A DNA stretch of 64,000 nucleotides from an uncultured Eubacteriales bacterium (GTDB lineage: Bacteria > Bacillota > Clostridia > Oscillospirales > CAG-382), in contig CAKSUT010000005.1 of assembly GCA_934502885.1 (NCBI GenBank), positions 89,133-153,132 of the forward strand, read 5' to 3'. The translations under genes and the position numbers were made by a program. Below the pieces are notes generated by a model. The model made no database searches. It was not told the DNA's origin and was given only the letters and a program-made list of their open reading frames with translations. Each line of letters starts with the position of its first letter. Position 1 is the first letter of the stretch. Positions 44,037 to 52,076 of the stretch are shown here, in pieces.

Positions 44037-44079
44037 AACGACCTTCGACGGCACACACCGTAGGAGGTCGTTTCTCATT
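44037..44079 (+). terminator. Terminator of the AraC-family gene
   Basis: AACGACCT and AGGTCGTT (44037-44044 with 44065-44072) enclose an inner CGG/CCG helix; TTCTCATTTT follows. Confidence 0.8.
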
Positions 44080-44144
44080 TTGCTTAGAGACAGCTTTTGA
44101 GCGTTAAATTTTATCCATTTATCCATAATCTCGGCACTTAACGG

Positions 44145-44738
44145 TTACAGCAGCATTTCCCACAACAACGATGAAATAAACGGTTGGGAAAAGAACATAA
44201 CTACCGCAACTGTGCCGGATATCAGATAAAAGTCACACATTTCAGAATTTAACATGATTCGCTTCGTGAATCTTTTTGTTACCCATCGTGCTATAAAATA
44301 TCCGACCACAGTACCGACGGTATTTGTTATAATATCGTTTATATCAGTGGTTCTGAACGTAAAAATCTGCGATATTTCAATGAACAGTGTCGCTGTCAAT
44401 CCTGCCAATGCAACGCTTTTTAATTTTCTGAACGTCTCCCATAATACCGGCAAAAAGAAGCCGAACGGGACGAATAAAAGTATATTAAGGCACGCATTTG
44501 TAAAATCCGATACCATACCAGCAAATGGAATTATATTTACCCCAAGGTCGATTTTCAAAGAGGTCACATTCGGGAAACCGACGAGTGCCAAAATTGCGGT
44601 AAGATATAATCCGAATACTGTATAGATAACAGTTCTCTTCAGACTATGAAAACGGAGCTTATTATACACACAACAAAGAGGAATTACAAAAACTGCCGCC
44701 GCTGTACTTTCGATAATCGCGCTATATATTCTATGCAT
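44145..44738 (-). CDS. VanZ-like family membrane protein
   Basis: A 197-residue protein with about five hydrophobic segments and the VanZ-like pattern: NIIPF in GVNIIPFAGM near 68, NILLFVPFGFFLP near 85 and the closing helix-loop DINDIITNTVGTVVGYFIA near 133. VanZ homologues contribute to glycopeptide tolerance in some hosts, but most are of unknown role. It lies 45 bases after xpt at the end of a four-gene minus-strand block; GGAG precedes the ATG. Confidence 0.87.
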   Translation of the reverse strand: MHRIYSAIIESTAAAVFVIPLCCVYNKLRFHSLKRTVIYTVFGLYLTAILALVGFPNVTSLKIDLGVNIIPFAGMVSDFTNACLNILLFVPFGFFLPVLWETFRKLKSVALAGLTATLFIEISQIFTFRTTDINDIITNTVGTVVGYFIARWVTKRFTKRIMLNSEMCDFYLISGTVAVVMFFSQPFISSLLWEMLL

Positions 44739-44783
44739 TTAATTTCTCCGCAAAAGCTGACGATTCATACTGTTTGTTGTACA

Positions 44784-45371
44784 TCAGTCTTCACATTCGT
44801 CTTCAAATTCTATTACACCGTCGTCGCTCATGGATTTGATTTTTGCAAGAGAGCGGAGCTTTATACCCATTCCCTTAATTATGCCTGCACCGGACTGGAA
44901 GCTCTTTTCTATGCAAATACCGGCGCCGGCAATGGTCGCGCCTGCACCCTGAACAATCTGTGAAAGTCCGATGAGCGCCTTTCCGTTAGCAAGAAAATCG
45001 TCGATAAGAAGTATTCTGTCGTCCGGAGAAATGAACTTCTTCGAGACAAGTATATCGTATGTCTTTCCGTATGTAAAAGACTCAACCTTTCCGGTGAGCA
45101 TTTCACCGTCGAGGTTTTTCGATTTTGCTTTCTTCGCAAACACAACAGGCACACCGAAATACTGCGCCGTTATACAGGCAATTCCTATTCCGGACGCCTC
45201 AATTGTGAGAATTTTCGTTATATTGTCGCCGCCGAAAAGTCTGTAGAACTCTTTTCCTATTTCATTGTACAGTTCAATGTCACAGCGATGATTCAAAAAG
45301 CTGTCAACCTTTAAAACGCCGCCGGGCTTTACGTGACCTTCCTTTAAAATTCTTTCCTCCAAAAGCTTCAT
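44784..45371 (-). CDS. xpt: Xanthine phosphoribosyltransferase
   Basis: Converts xanthine and PRPP to XMP in purine salvage. The 195 residues match Xpt in length and sequence (start MKLLEERILKEGHVKPGG, HRCDIELYNEIGKEF near 29, PRPP-binding loop ILLIDDFLANGKA near 120). GAAAGGAC precedes the ATG. The 61-base gap to dac contains no purine riboswitch, so control by a guanine-sensing leader, common for xpt elsewhere, is absent here. Confidence 0.95.
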   Translation of the reverse strand: MKLLEERILKEGHVKPGGVLKVDSFLNHRCDIELYNEIGKEFYRLFGGDNITKILTIEASGIGIACITAQYFGVPVVFAKKAKSKNLDGEMLTGKVESFTYGKTYDILVSKKFISPDDRILLIDDFLANGKALIGLSQIVQGAGATIAGAGICIEKSFQSGAGIIKGMGIKLRSLAKIKSMSDDGVIEFEDECED

Positions 45372-45432
45372 AATCTGTCCGTCCTTTCAAATTTAAACAT
45401 ACGCTGCACATACGCTGCGCATATGCGCGCAC

Positions 45433-46797
45433 TCAGAACATTCTTCTTTTCTTTTTTATTCTGTAAGACACAAAAATGTAAATTGCGGTGAGAATAACCG
45501 CAGAGACCACCGTCACAATGAAAAACTCGCTTGTCAGGAACTTTTCCACTCTGTCGAAGAAATACAGAAGTCTGCTCCTTTCGTAATTGGAATCTGCGAC
45601 AAGGTAAACCTTTCCGATAGGGTAGTCGTCCTTATACTTTATGAGAAGCTCTCCGAAGCGCTCTCCTTTGGAAATCGGAGCATCAACCGACTCATTGTAT
45701 ATGACTCTGTCGAAAATGAGGTCATTGTCAATGTCAAGATTTGTCGGAAGAAGAGCCTCGAGCGTGGATTCGGGATACAGCGTCATATGATCGACATTTG
45801 CAACAAGGTTAATCGGAACTTCACATATAACCTTGCCCGTGCTTACCACCTGCGTGTTTGCAAAGTTGTCAAAGCAGGAGTTGAGAAGGAGTTTGGCGTC
45901 AGTGTATGAGTTTATTACGCCGTCGGTTGTCGGTGCCGACATAACAACACAAAGATACGTCAGACCGTTTTTCGAGGCGGTAGTGACAAGACAGTTTCCA
46001 CCCTGTTCAGTACTTCCGGAATTCAAGCCCTTTGCTCCCGGGTAATAGTACTGCGTTATGCCGTTTGAACGTGAGACAAAACTGTTTCTGTTGTAAAGAA
46101 GATGCGTATCATCGGGTTTGTTTTTCGGCGTAATATAGTAATTCGTGAGCGACGACATCTCTATAAGATCGTTTATGTAGTAGGCATACGAAGCGATAAG
46201 AGCAGTGTCGCGTGCGGTTGTTGACATTTCGGAGTTGTGAAGTCCGGTCGGGTTCTTGTAGAACGTGTTCTGCGCACCGATTTTATCCGCCTTTGCATTC
46301 ATCATATCGACAAAGTTTTCGACAGTACCGCCGACATACTCCGCGAGAACAAGTGCGGCATCGTTTGCACCGGTCAGCAAGAGCGCATGAAGTAAGTCTC
46401 CGGCTGTGTAAACATCGCCCGGTTCAATACCGAGTCTTCTGCCCGTACTGCTGTTAACAATTTCGCCTGCCGTAACTTCAACCGAAAGATCCGCTATCTC
46501 TTCATACACGATTATTGCTGTCATAATTTTGACGGTAGAAGCAGGGTAGACGCGATCCTGTGAACGCTTATCGAACATTACGGATTCAGTTTCAAGGTTT
46601 ATAACAATATTTGAGTATCCGAGCGTTTCCGGCGCTTCAACCGATGCAAACTCGGAAAGTGTCATTGAATTAAAATACTTCGGCGATACCGTTTTTGCGT
46701 ATACTCCTATCGAGGCAATATTCAGCGCAAACGCACCGCAAAGCAGGACGCAGAACACTTTATTCAATATTTTCCCATTTTTTAAGGATGATACCAT
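45433..46797 (-). CDS. D-alanyl-D-alanine carboxypeptidase family protein (S11), altered active site
   Basis: A 454-residue exported and anchored protein of the DacA/PBP5 group: signal segment about 11-34, S11 domain, then a tail domain and a C-terminal membrane helix followed by RIKKKRRMF. The nucleophile motif is intact (S87-T-V-K90 in PASTVKIMTA). The second motif, normally S-x-N, reads G143-A-N145 in LLLTGANDAAL. The third, normally K-T-G, reads N-S-G in GLNSGSTEQGG near 259. Two of three catalytic motifs are thus changed, so activity is uncertain. The ATG at 46797 has AAAGGAG and overlaps the end of ribF by 38 bases. Confidence 0.88.
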   Translation of the reverse strand: MVSSLKNGKILNKVFCVLLCGAFALNIASIGVYAKTVSPKYFNSMTLSEFASVEAPETLGYSNIVINLETESVMFDKRSQDRVYPASTVKIMTAIIVYEEIADLSVEVTAGEIVNSSTGRRLGIEPGDVYTAGDLLHALLLTGANDAALVLAEYVGGTVENFVDMMNAKADKIGAQNTFYKNPTGLHNSEMSTTARDTALIASYAYYINDLIEMSSLTNYYITPKNKPDDTHLLYNRNSFVSRSNGITQYYYPGAKGLNSGSTEQGGNCLVTTASKNGLTYLCVVMSAPTTDGVINSYTDAKLLLNSCFDNFANTQVVSTGKVICEVPINLVANVDHMTLYPESTLEALLPTNLDIDNDLIFDRVIYNESVDAPISKGERFGELLIKYKDDYPIGKVYLVADSNYERSRLLYFFDRVEKFLTSEFFIVTVVSAVILTAIYIFVSYRIKKKRRMF

Positions 46798-47743
46798 ATC
46801 TGTTCTCCTTTGCAAAAAACGCCTTGGTTTCTTCAATATTGTTCAAAACCGAAGCGGTAAGCTCATCGAGGTTGAGAAACTTTTTCTCACGGCGAAGCAT
46901 TTTGCAAAACTCCGTTTTGACAATTTTCCCGTATGCATCCCCATTATATCCAATTACGTACGACTCGCACAGAAGAGGTGCTGTTTGGGGATCCGTGACA
47001 GTCGGCTTTACTCCGACGTTTGAAACCGCGGCATATCTCTCGCCGTCAACCGTACAAACAGAGGCATATACGCCGCGAAGCGGCGCAACCTTTTCACTTG
47101 GGTAAAGTTGATTTATGGTCGGAAAGCCCAGCTTTCTGCCAAGCTCCATACCGTGTATAACCTCGCACTCAATTGAATACGGACGTCCGAGAAGCTTTTC
47201 CGCAATCTCCACTGAGCCAAACTCAACAAATTCGCGTATAAGAGTCGAAGAAACTATGTCTCCGCCGTGTTTCACAAACGGCACGGTAAACACCTGAACG
47301 CCGTAATTTGAAAGCTCCGCCCTAAGAAAATCGGCATCGCCCTCTGCGTTTTGTCCGAAACGGAAGTTTTGACCGCAAAAGACAGCCTTGGCGTTGAGTC
47401 TGCCGATTACGACCTCTTCACAAAACAGCGCCGGCGACATATCGCAAACCGCTTCAAAATCGTCGTAAACAATGGCACCGACTCCCATATCGGATGCACG
47501 CTTGCTTTTCTCGGCGTTTGTCATCAGCAGCGGAACGCATCCTTCCTCGGAATCCGATTCTAAATAGCTTGAAGGATGAACTTCAAAAGTGTAAATGCAC
47601 GAAACAAGGTTTACTTGACGTGCAAATTCGTTCATTGCATCGACAATAGCCGTGTGTCCCTTATGAAAGCCGTCAAAATTGCCGAGCGCAACAGCGGTTC
47701 CGCTTTCAAATCCGCTCACTGCGTTGTTGAGAAATTCTGTCAT
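46760..47743 (-). CDS. ribF: Bifunctional riboflavin kinase/FAD synthetase
   Basis: Converts riboflavin to FMN and FMN to FAD. The 327 residues have the N-terminal FAD synthetase domain (ALGNFDGFHKGH near 18) and the C-terminal flavokinase domain (GMELGRKLGFPTIN near 205, LRGVYAS near 228). The frame ends inside the dac gene, so the two are probably translated together. A good promoter (47794-47822) and GGAAGG lie upstream. It heads the ribF-dac-xpt-vanZ block. Confidence 0.95.
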   Translation of the reverse strand: MTEFLNNAVSGFESGTAVALGNFDGFHKGHTAIVDAMNEFARQVNLVSCIYTFEVHPSSYLESDSEEGCVPLLMTNAEKSKRASDMGVGAIVYDDFEAVCDMSPALFCEEVVIGRLNAKAVFCGQNFRFGQNAEGDADFLRAELSNYGVQVFTVPFVKHGGDIVSSTLIREFVEFGSVEIAEKLLGRPYSIECEVIHGMELGRKLGFPTINQLYPSEKVAPLRGVYASVCTVDGERYAAVSNVGVKPTVTDPQTAPLLCESYVIGYNGDAYGKIVKTEFCKMLRREKKFLNLDELTASVLNNIEETKAFFAKENRYGIILKKWENIE

Positions 47744-47793
47744 TTATTTATAATCGACCTTCCGTATTACTTCAAAAGTTAAAGCTTTCCTAT

Positions 47794-47822
47794 ATCATAT
47801 CAGAGTTATGTTTAAATGTCAA
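47794..47822 (-). promoter_or_regulatory. Promoter of the ribF block
   Basis: On the minus strand TTGACA, 17-base spacer, TATGAT. Confidence 0.8.
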
Positions 47823-47857
47823 GGAAATTTGATGTGCATTTTGAAAATAAAAGTTAA

Positions 47858-48013
47858 TTATTTGATTGTACCGCAAAACTTCATTTCACGTAGCAGAGAA
47901 AAATCAATAACTCCGCTTTTCTTCGCAAAGGTGAAGTTTACATGAGAGTCATATAATGTTTTTGCCTTGTAAGAAAATTTGAGCTCAATAACACCCGTCG
48001 GTTTGAAATCAAG
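47858..48013 (-). pseudogene. Possible C-terminal gene remnant without a start codon
   Basis: An open frame of 51 sense codons ends at 47858 and begins directly after an in-frame TAA. The product (FKPTGVIELKFSYKAKTLYD, then HVNFTFAKKSGVIDFSLLREM) has a protein-like, amphipathic composition, but there is no ATG, GTG or TTG at a sensible position and no ribosome binding site. It overlaps the stop of the 48.0 kb gene in another frame. It could be the relic of a deleted gene, or chance. Confidence 0.3.
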
Positions 48014-48227
48014 TTATTTTATCCTCCACCACGTTCTCGAGCTGTCTCGGGCAAAGTCCCAATTCCGTGCAATCGCGGCAGAGTTTTTCCACCATTTCTT
48101 TGTCGGTTGAAATGTCTGATACGGACGCCACGATACGCATTCCGTCAAGCGCCTCAATTCCGTAGCCTATGTAGTTTCCGAACTCGTCGGAATATAAGTC
48201 TTCACTGAAAATCCGATATAAGTACAA
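48009..48227 (-). CDS. Small protein, DUF6514-like
   Basis: A 72-residue soluble protein (YRIFSEDLYSDEFGNYIGYG near the start, LCRDCTELGLCPRQLENVVED at the end) that resembles the DUF6514 small-protein family of Clostridia. The role is unknown. The start is TTG at 48227 with GAGAGG eight bases upstream; no ATG is available in the conserved part. It has its own probable promoter. The gap from 48228 to 48599 holds two opposed promoters and a small hairpin (48436-48454), nothing else that I can identify. Confidence 0.65.
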   Translation of the reverse strand: MYLYRIFSEDLYSDEFGNYIGYGIEALDGMRIVASVSDISTDKEMVEKLCRDCTELGLCPRQLENVVEDKIT

Positions 48228-48320
48228 TTCTGTCGCCTCTCAAAAGCAATCAAAGTATTTGCGGCGGTAAATCTTTGAAAGTTACCGTGGGTTTACCGCA
48301 GTCGCTCACTATATGCCATT

Positions 48321-48349
48321 ATTTTGCAATAATCGCGCCGATTTGTCAA
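48321..48349 (-). promoter_or_regulatory. Probable promoter of the DUF6514-like gene
   Basis: On the minus strand TTGACA, 17-base spacer, CAAAAT (four of six in the -10). Confidence 0.55.
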
Positions 48350-48503
48350 GAGTAAAACAGAAATCTGAACGATATCTTAACAACAAACAACAAGAACGAG
48401 AAAAGTACATCGGAAATTCCCCAAAGCATGACTCCATTTCAACAAAAGTGAAATCATACCTCAATCGGAAACTAAAAGTTAATAATATATTTCATAAAAG
48501 CTA

Positions 48504-48532
48504 TTGACGAAACGCGGCGTTTATTGTATAAT
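48504..48532 (+). promoter_or_regulatory. Promoter of the M23 peptidase gene
   Basis: TTGACG (48504-48509), 17-base spacer, TATAAT (48527-48532). Confidence 0.85.
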
Positions 48533-48599
48533 GTATACGTGGGTTTGCGCCGTATGATATTCCATAATGCGCTCTATTGCCCGGAAAGGAATGACAATA

Positions 48600-50252
48600 A
48601 TGAAAAATTCGGCATTAAAGGTCGTGCTGTGCCTTATTATGTGCGTACCGATCGCGGCTGCTGTGTTTGCCGCAGTGGAGATAACCAAGAACGGAGACGG
48701 ATACATATCGACACCGGGCAGAACGCTTGTAGTGAAATATGAGGACACCGTACAGACCGAAACCTCGGACAATGAAAATCTCACGGTTTACGACGAGGTT
48801 CTTGCCAACGCAACCGGCATATCGGGAGCAAGAAGCGATCTCGATCAGTCAACGACTTACAAGATAGAGATAACCGACAGCGACGGCTCTACAAAATCGT
48901 ATGACTTTTATATGTCGCAGAATATACACAACTGCGTTTTCTCGGACAGTGAGGGCAACTTCTTCGGAATAACCCCGAGTGACGCCGAAAGACTGCTACT
49001 GCGCACCGAATTTGCGTATGTTTATGCCGAGGGCACACTCCCGTCCGCGACATTTTCCTGCGATGTCGAGGTCAATGGTGTTGTGCAGTCGCGCAGTGCG
49101 GAACTCAAAGCAAACAAGTATAGCTGGAATGTTAAGACCGTAAACGGCGAGAGCAAAGAATGCACCTATGACGGCACGGCAGCAAGCACGAATTACATCA
49201 AGCTTTCCGCAGGCGGAACATATGCGTTCAACTTCACAGAACAACCCGATACCGTCACAATACGCATAGCCGACGGCGAAAAAACTCTTTTCTCCGGAAC
49301 ACCTGAAGAATTCGGCGAGTCTGCAATATCCCGCGACAACGATACGGAATACACTCTGGAATTGACTGCGACGTATTTGCAGAACGATTCCCGTGACTAC
49401 AGTGGCGACGTTACTTTCTCCGCAAAGGCACTTTATGACGTTCCCACTACGTACAGAGTACAGGATTCAAGCGTCGGCATAGGCGAGTTTACGATAGTTG
49501 ATATCGAAAATGCAAATCCCGGTGAAACATTCTCCGTTTCCGGAGATATGTATCTTGCGGATGATGTTCGCGTGCAGGAAAACGGCGGAAAATTCTTTGC
49601 CATTATTCCGGCCGACTTCAAGTGCGAAGCGAACAGCGAAAGCGAACTCAGCTTTACCTCCTCGGAATGGGGACTTACAAAGATTTCTCTTCCCGTTCGC
49701 GAAAAGAACAGTTTTGAGACCTACGACGGAATAAACCGCTCCTCCGCGGCTCTCAATTTCACCGACGCCGCAAAGAATCAGTATCTCGAAGCGGTCGCGT
49801 CCGTCCTCCCGAACAGTGAACGTCACAAGTATTGGACAAACGACGATGATTTCGTAGCTCCCTGTAAAGGCGACTACTCCAATTTCGGAAGAATACTTAT
49901 TATGAGCGACGAAGAAGCCGTACACAACATAGGTATCGACATATACGCGGAGGAAGGCACATCGGTCAATCCGACGCACAACGGAAAGGTTGCTTTCGCG
50001 GGCGAGCTTTCGCTTACCGGAAAAACGATTATCATTGACCACGGATTCGACGTATTCTCTTACTATTTCCACCTTGGTTCGATAGACTGCTCTGTCGGCG
50101 ACACGGTTGCGAAAAATTCCGTTATAGGAACTGTAGGTTCAACCGGATTCCTTGTTGAAGACACATCGTATATGCTCTTCGCGGTCTCCATAGGCTCGAC
50201 CTACACGAACCCCGTTTCCGTATTCAAGTGGGGCATAAAGATACCCGAATAA
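48600..50252 (+). CDS. Exported M23-family peptidase with a long beta-rich N-terminal region
   Basis: A 550-residue exported protein. Residues 1-28 are a signal or anchor segment (basic start, VVLCLIMCVPIAAAVFAA). About 30-390 is beta rich and unassigned. The C-terminal 150 residues are a LytM-type M23 domain: zinc ligands in HNIGIDIYAEEGT near 445, then SYYFHLGSIDCSVGD near 498 with the active-site histidine, and GTVGSTG near 520. M23 enzymes cut peptidoglycan cross-bridges; clostridial members often act in sporulation or division. GGAAAGGA lies ten bases before the ATG at 48600. Monocistronic. Confidence 0.88.
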   Translation: MKNSALKVVLCLIMCVPIAAAVFAAVEITKNGDGYISTPGRTLVVKYEDTVQTETSDNENLTVYDEVLANATGISGARSDLDQSTTYKIEITDSDGSTKSYDFYMSQNIHNCVFSDSEGNFFGITPSDAERLLLRTEFAYVYAEGTLPSATFSCDVEVNGVVQSRSAELKANKYSWNVKTVNGESKECTYDGTAASTNYIKLSAGGTYAFNFTEQPDTVTIRIADGEKTLFSGTPEEFGESAISRDNDTEYTLELTATYLQNDSRDYSGDVTFSAKALYDVPTTYRVQDSSVGIGEFTIVDIENANPGETFSVSGDMYLADDVRVQENGGKFFAIIPADFKCEANSESELSFTSSEWGLTKISLPVREKNSFETYDGINRSSAALNFTDAAKNQYLEAVASVLPNSERHKYWTNDDDFVAPCKGDYSNFGRILIMSDEEAVHNIGIDIYAEEGTSVNPTHNGKVAFAGELSLTGKTIIIDHGFDVFSYYFHLGSIDCSVGDTVAKNSVIGTVGSTGFLVEDTSYMLFAVSIGSTYTNPVSVFKWGIKIPE

Positions 50253-50272
50253 TCAAACATCGACATAAATTT

Positions 50273-50307
50273 AAGGCAACCCGGGGAAAATTTCGGGTTG
50301 CCTTTTT
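50273..50307. terminator. Terminator between the M23 gene and nrdR
   Basis: AAGGCAACCCG pairs with CGGGTTGCCTT (50273-50283 with 50294-50304), followed by TTT. The reverse strand has TTAAATTT, so it may also serve the convergent nrdR. Confidence 0.9.
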
Positions 50308-50324
50308 ATGTATAGATCTGACGA

Positions 50325-50789
50325 TTATTTGCTGTTTGTCTCTCCGAGTATTTTCTTGAGCTCATCCATAAATGTACTTATGTCTTTGAACTGTCTGTAT
50401 ACCGACGCAAACCTGACATATGCCACCTCATCAAGAGACTTGAGCTTATCCATAACAAGCTCTCCTATTTCTGTTGAAGGTATCTCGGTTCGCATGGAGG
50501 CGAGAAGCTGCGCTTCAATGTCGTTTGCCGCTTTTTCGATTTCGGCAATCGAAACGGGACGCTTCTCACACGCCTTTATCATTCCGTCAAGCATTTTTCT
50601 CTTGTCAAACTGTTCGCGGCTCTTGTTCTTTTTTATGACCGAAAACGTCACAATGTCAACGGTTTCAAAAGTCGTAAACCTTTTACCGCAGGCAAGGCAC
50701 TCTCTTCTGCGTCTTATGCTTGAATAGTCGGAGTTGGGTCTCGAATCGAGAACCTTGGATTCAATATTACCGCATACGGGACATTTCAT
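50325..50789 (-). CDS. nrdR: Transcriptional repressor NrdR
   Basis: ATP/dATP-responsive repressor of ribonucleotide reductase genes. The 154 residues carry a zinc ribbon (CPVCGNIESKVLDSR at 3-17, CLACGKRFTTFE near 31) and an ATP-cone (VIKKNKSREQFDKRK near 50). The ATG at 50789 with AAAGGAAA upstream is used; the frame continues to 50978 but that part overlaps the neighbouring gene. No nrd gene is in the window. It lies 37 bases after the epimerase-like gene on the same strand. Confidence 0.96.
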   Translation of the reverse strand: MKCPVCGNIESKVLDSRPNSDYSSIRRRRECLACGKRFTTFETVDIVTFSVIKKNKSREQFDKRKMLDGMIKACEKRPVSIAEIEKAANDIEAQLLASMRTEIPSTEIGELVMDKLKSLDEVAYVRFASVYRQFKDISTFMDELKKILGETNSK

Positions 50790-50826
50790 GTTCTTTTTCC
50801 TTTCGTTTAATGGTTCAATGGTCGGT

Positions 50827-51621
50827 TTATTCAAATAATTTGCTGACTTCTTCTCTCGCGCAAAACAACTCTGCGTCATACGAAAAATTGCTTCTGTAAA
50901 CCTCGATGCAATAATCCCCGGTATACCCGAAGCCGCGAAGCTTTTCACGGATTTGCAAAACATCCGCAGAACCGCCAAGGGGAAGGGTACACGCGCCGTC
51001 CTTATAATTGTTCAGATGAACCTGCACTATCCTGTCACCCATTGTTTCGATCATATGATAAATATCTTTTCCGGCACGCAACACTTGCTTTATGTCGAGT
51101 GCAAAACCCATTTCGGGGAATTCCTTTTTCAGAAGAGCGATAAGCTCTGTGTTTTCCGAGCGGAACATGGTTACATTTTCCTGCGTAAACATAACGCCCG
51201 CGGCTTTTGCTTCCGACACAAGCTTGCTGTAAACATTCAAAAGCTTTTCGTTAGGGAGCTGTGACGGTGCACTGTCCCTGCTTTGCATCTTCTCACCGTG
51301 GAATATAAAGTACTTTGCACCTAAAACCGCCGCCGCTTCAAAAAAGCGTTTGTACAGCTCTATGCCGTCCTCCACACGCGGCTCGTATCCCGAAAAGAAA
51401 AACATATGCTCAGCCGCCGATAAAAACGGGTGAAAGCTTATTATCTCGGTTCCGCCGCATTTTGCCGTTTCCGAAAGCTCACGAAGTTTTGTCGATGTCA
51501 TTTCGCAAAAAGAGTTTATGAACACCTCCGTCACGGGAGTATGAGCGTTTGCAACCTTTTTCAGCGAATCGTAAACACATTCGGGATAAAAACAGGCAGT
51601 TGATATACCGACCCTTGACAT
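50827..51621 (-). CDS. Sugar phosphate isomerase/epimerase family protein (TIM barrel)
   Basis: A 264-residue AP-endonuclease-2-like TIM barrel, the fold shared by xylose isomerase-like epimerases. Metal-ligand candidates are E in FTQENVTMF near 157, D in GFALDIKQV near 183, H in VQVHLNNYKDG near 208 and E in YCIEVYRSNF near 244, all of which fit the family. The substrate is unknown. About 1.4 kb away on the other strand begins an isomerase-kinase-aldolase pathway, which may be linked, although the orientation and the small gene between them argue for caution. Confidence 0.82.
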   Translation of the reverse strand: MSRVGISTACFYPECVYDSLKKVANAHTPVTEVFINSFCEMTSTKLRELSETAKCGGTEIISFHPFLSAAEHMFFFSGYEPRVEDGIELYKRFFEAAAVLGAKYFIFHGEKMQSRDSAPSQLPNEKLLNVYSKLVSEAKAAGVMFTQENVTMFRSENTELIALLKKEFPEMGFALDIKQVLRAGKDIYHMIETMGDRIVQVHLNNYKDGACTLPLGGSADVLQIREKLRGFGYTGDYCIEVYRSNFSYDAELFCAREEVSKLFE

Positions 51622-51672
51622 TGCTTAAACGTCCTTTCATAATAAATAACACATTCTAAAGGAGGAAACAAA

Positions 51673-51954
51673 ATGATTAAAACAAAAATCAAATTCTTTT
51701 TGAAAAATGCGGATAAAGCCGCAGTGAGCTACACCAGCCATTCACTTAAAGCCGTTATATTTCTCTGTCTTGTGCTGATACTCTACATATCGAAACTTGC
51801 CGATTGCAATGACCTTTCGTTTTTCAGGCTCCTTGAAAGAGCACATTACACTCTTGAAAGTGCTCTTTGCAGTCTGTTTATTGCCGTCGGTTTCGGTATA
51901 CTTGCCGATAAAATCATAAAGCATGACAACCTTCGGGAAAACAGCCGCCGATAA
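51673..51954 (+). CDS. Small membrane protein of unknown function
   Basis: A 93-residue protein with a basic amphipathic start, a first hydrophobic segment at about 25-42 (LKAVIFLCLVLILYI), a second at about 65-82 (ALCSLFIAVGFGILA) and a charged tail. AAAGGAGG lies eight bases before the ATG, which supports real translation. No family recognised. It diverges from the epimerase-like gene. Confidence 0.6.
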   Translation: MIKTKIKFFLKNADKAAVSYTSHSLKAVIFLCLVLILYISKLADCNDLSFFRLLERAHYTLESALCSLFIAVGFGILADKIIKHDNLRENSRR

Positions 51955-52034
51955 TCCGGTGTCAACACTTTGCGATAGAGTTATTATTCACACAGCTTAA
52001 AGATTATATCATGAATTTCTGTTTATATAATGAC

Positions 52035-52057
52035 AAAACGGTGAAATTTTACCGTTT
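52035..52057 (-). terminator. Hairpin downstream of the second PocR/AraC gene
   Basis: AAACGGT and ACCGTTT (52036-52042 with 52051-52057). On the minus strand it is followed by TGTCATTATAT: a poor U tract, so a weak terminator at best. Confidence 0.4.
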
Positions 52058-52076
52058 CGGCGCAACAGTTTTTTTG

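Noticed and set aside
45372..45432. Purine riboswitch upstream of xpt
   Set aside because: The 61-base gap is too short and lacks the conserved core of the purine aptamer.
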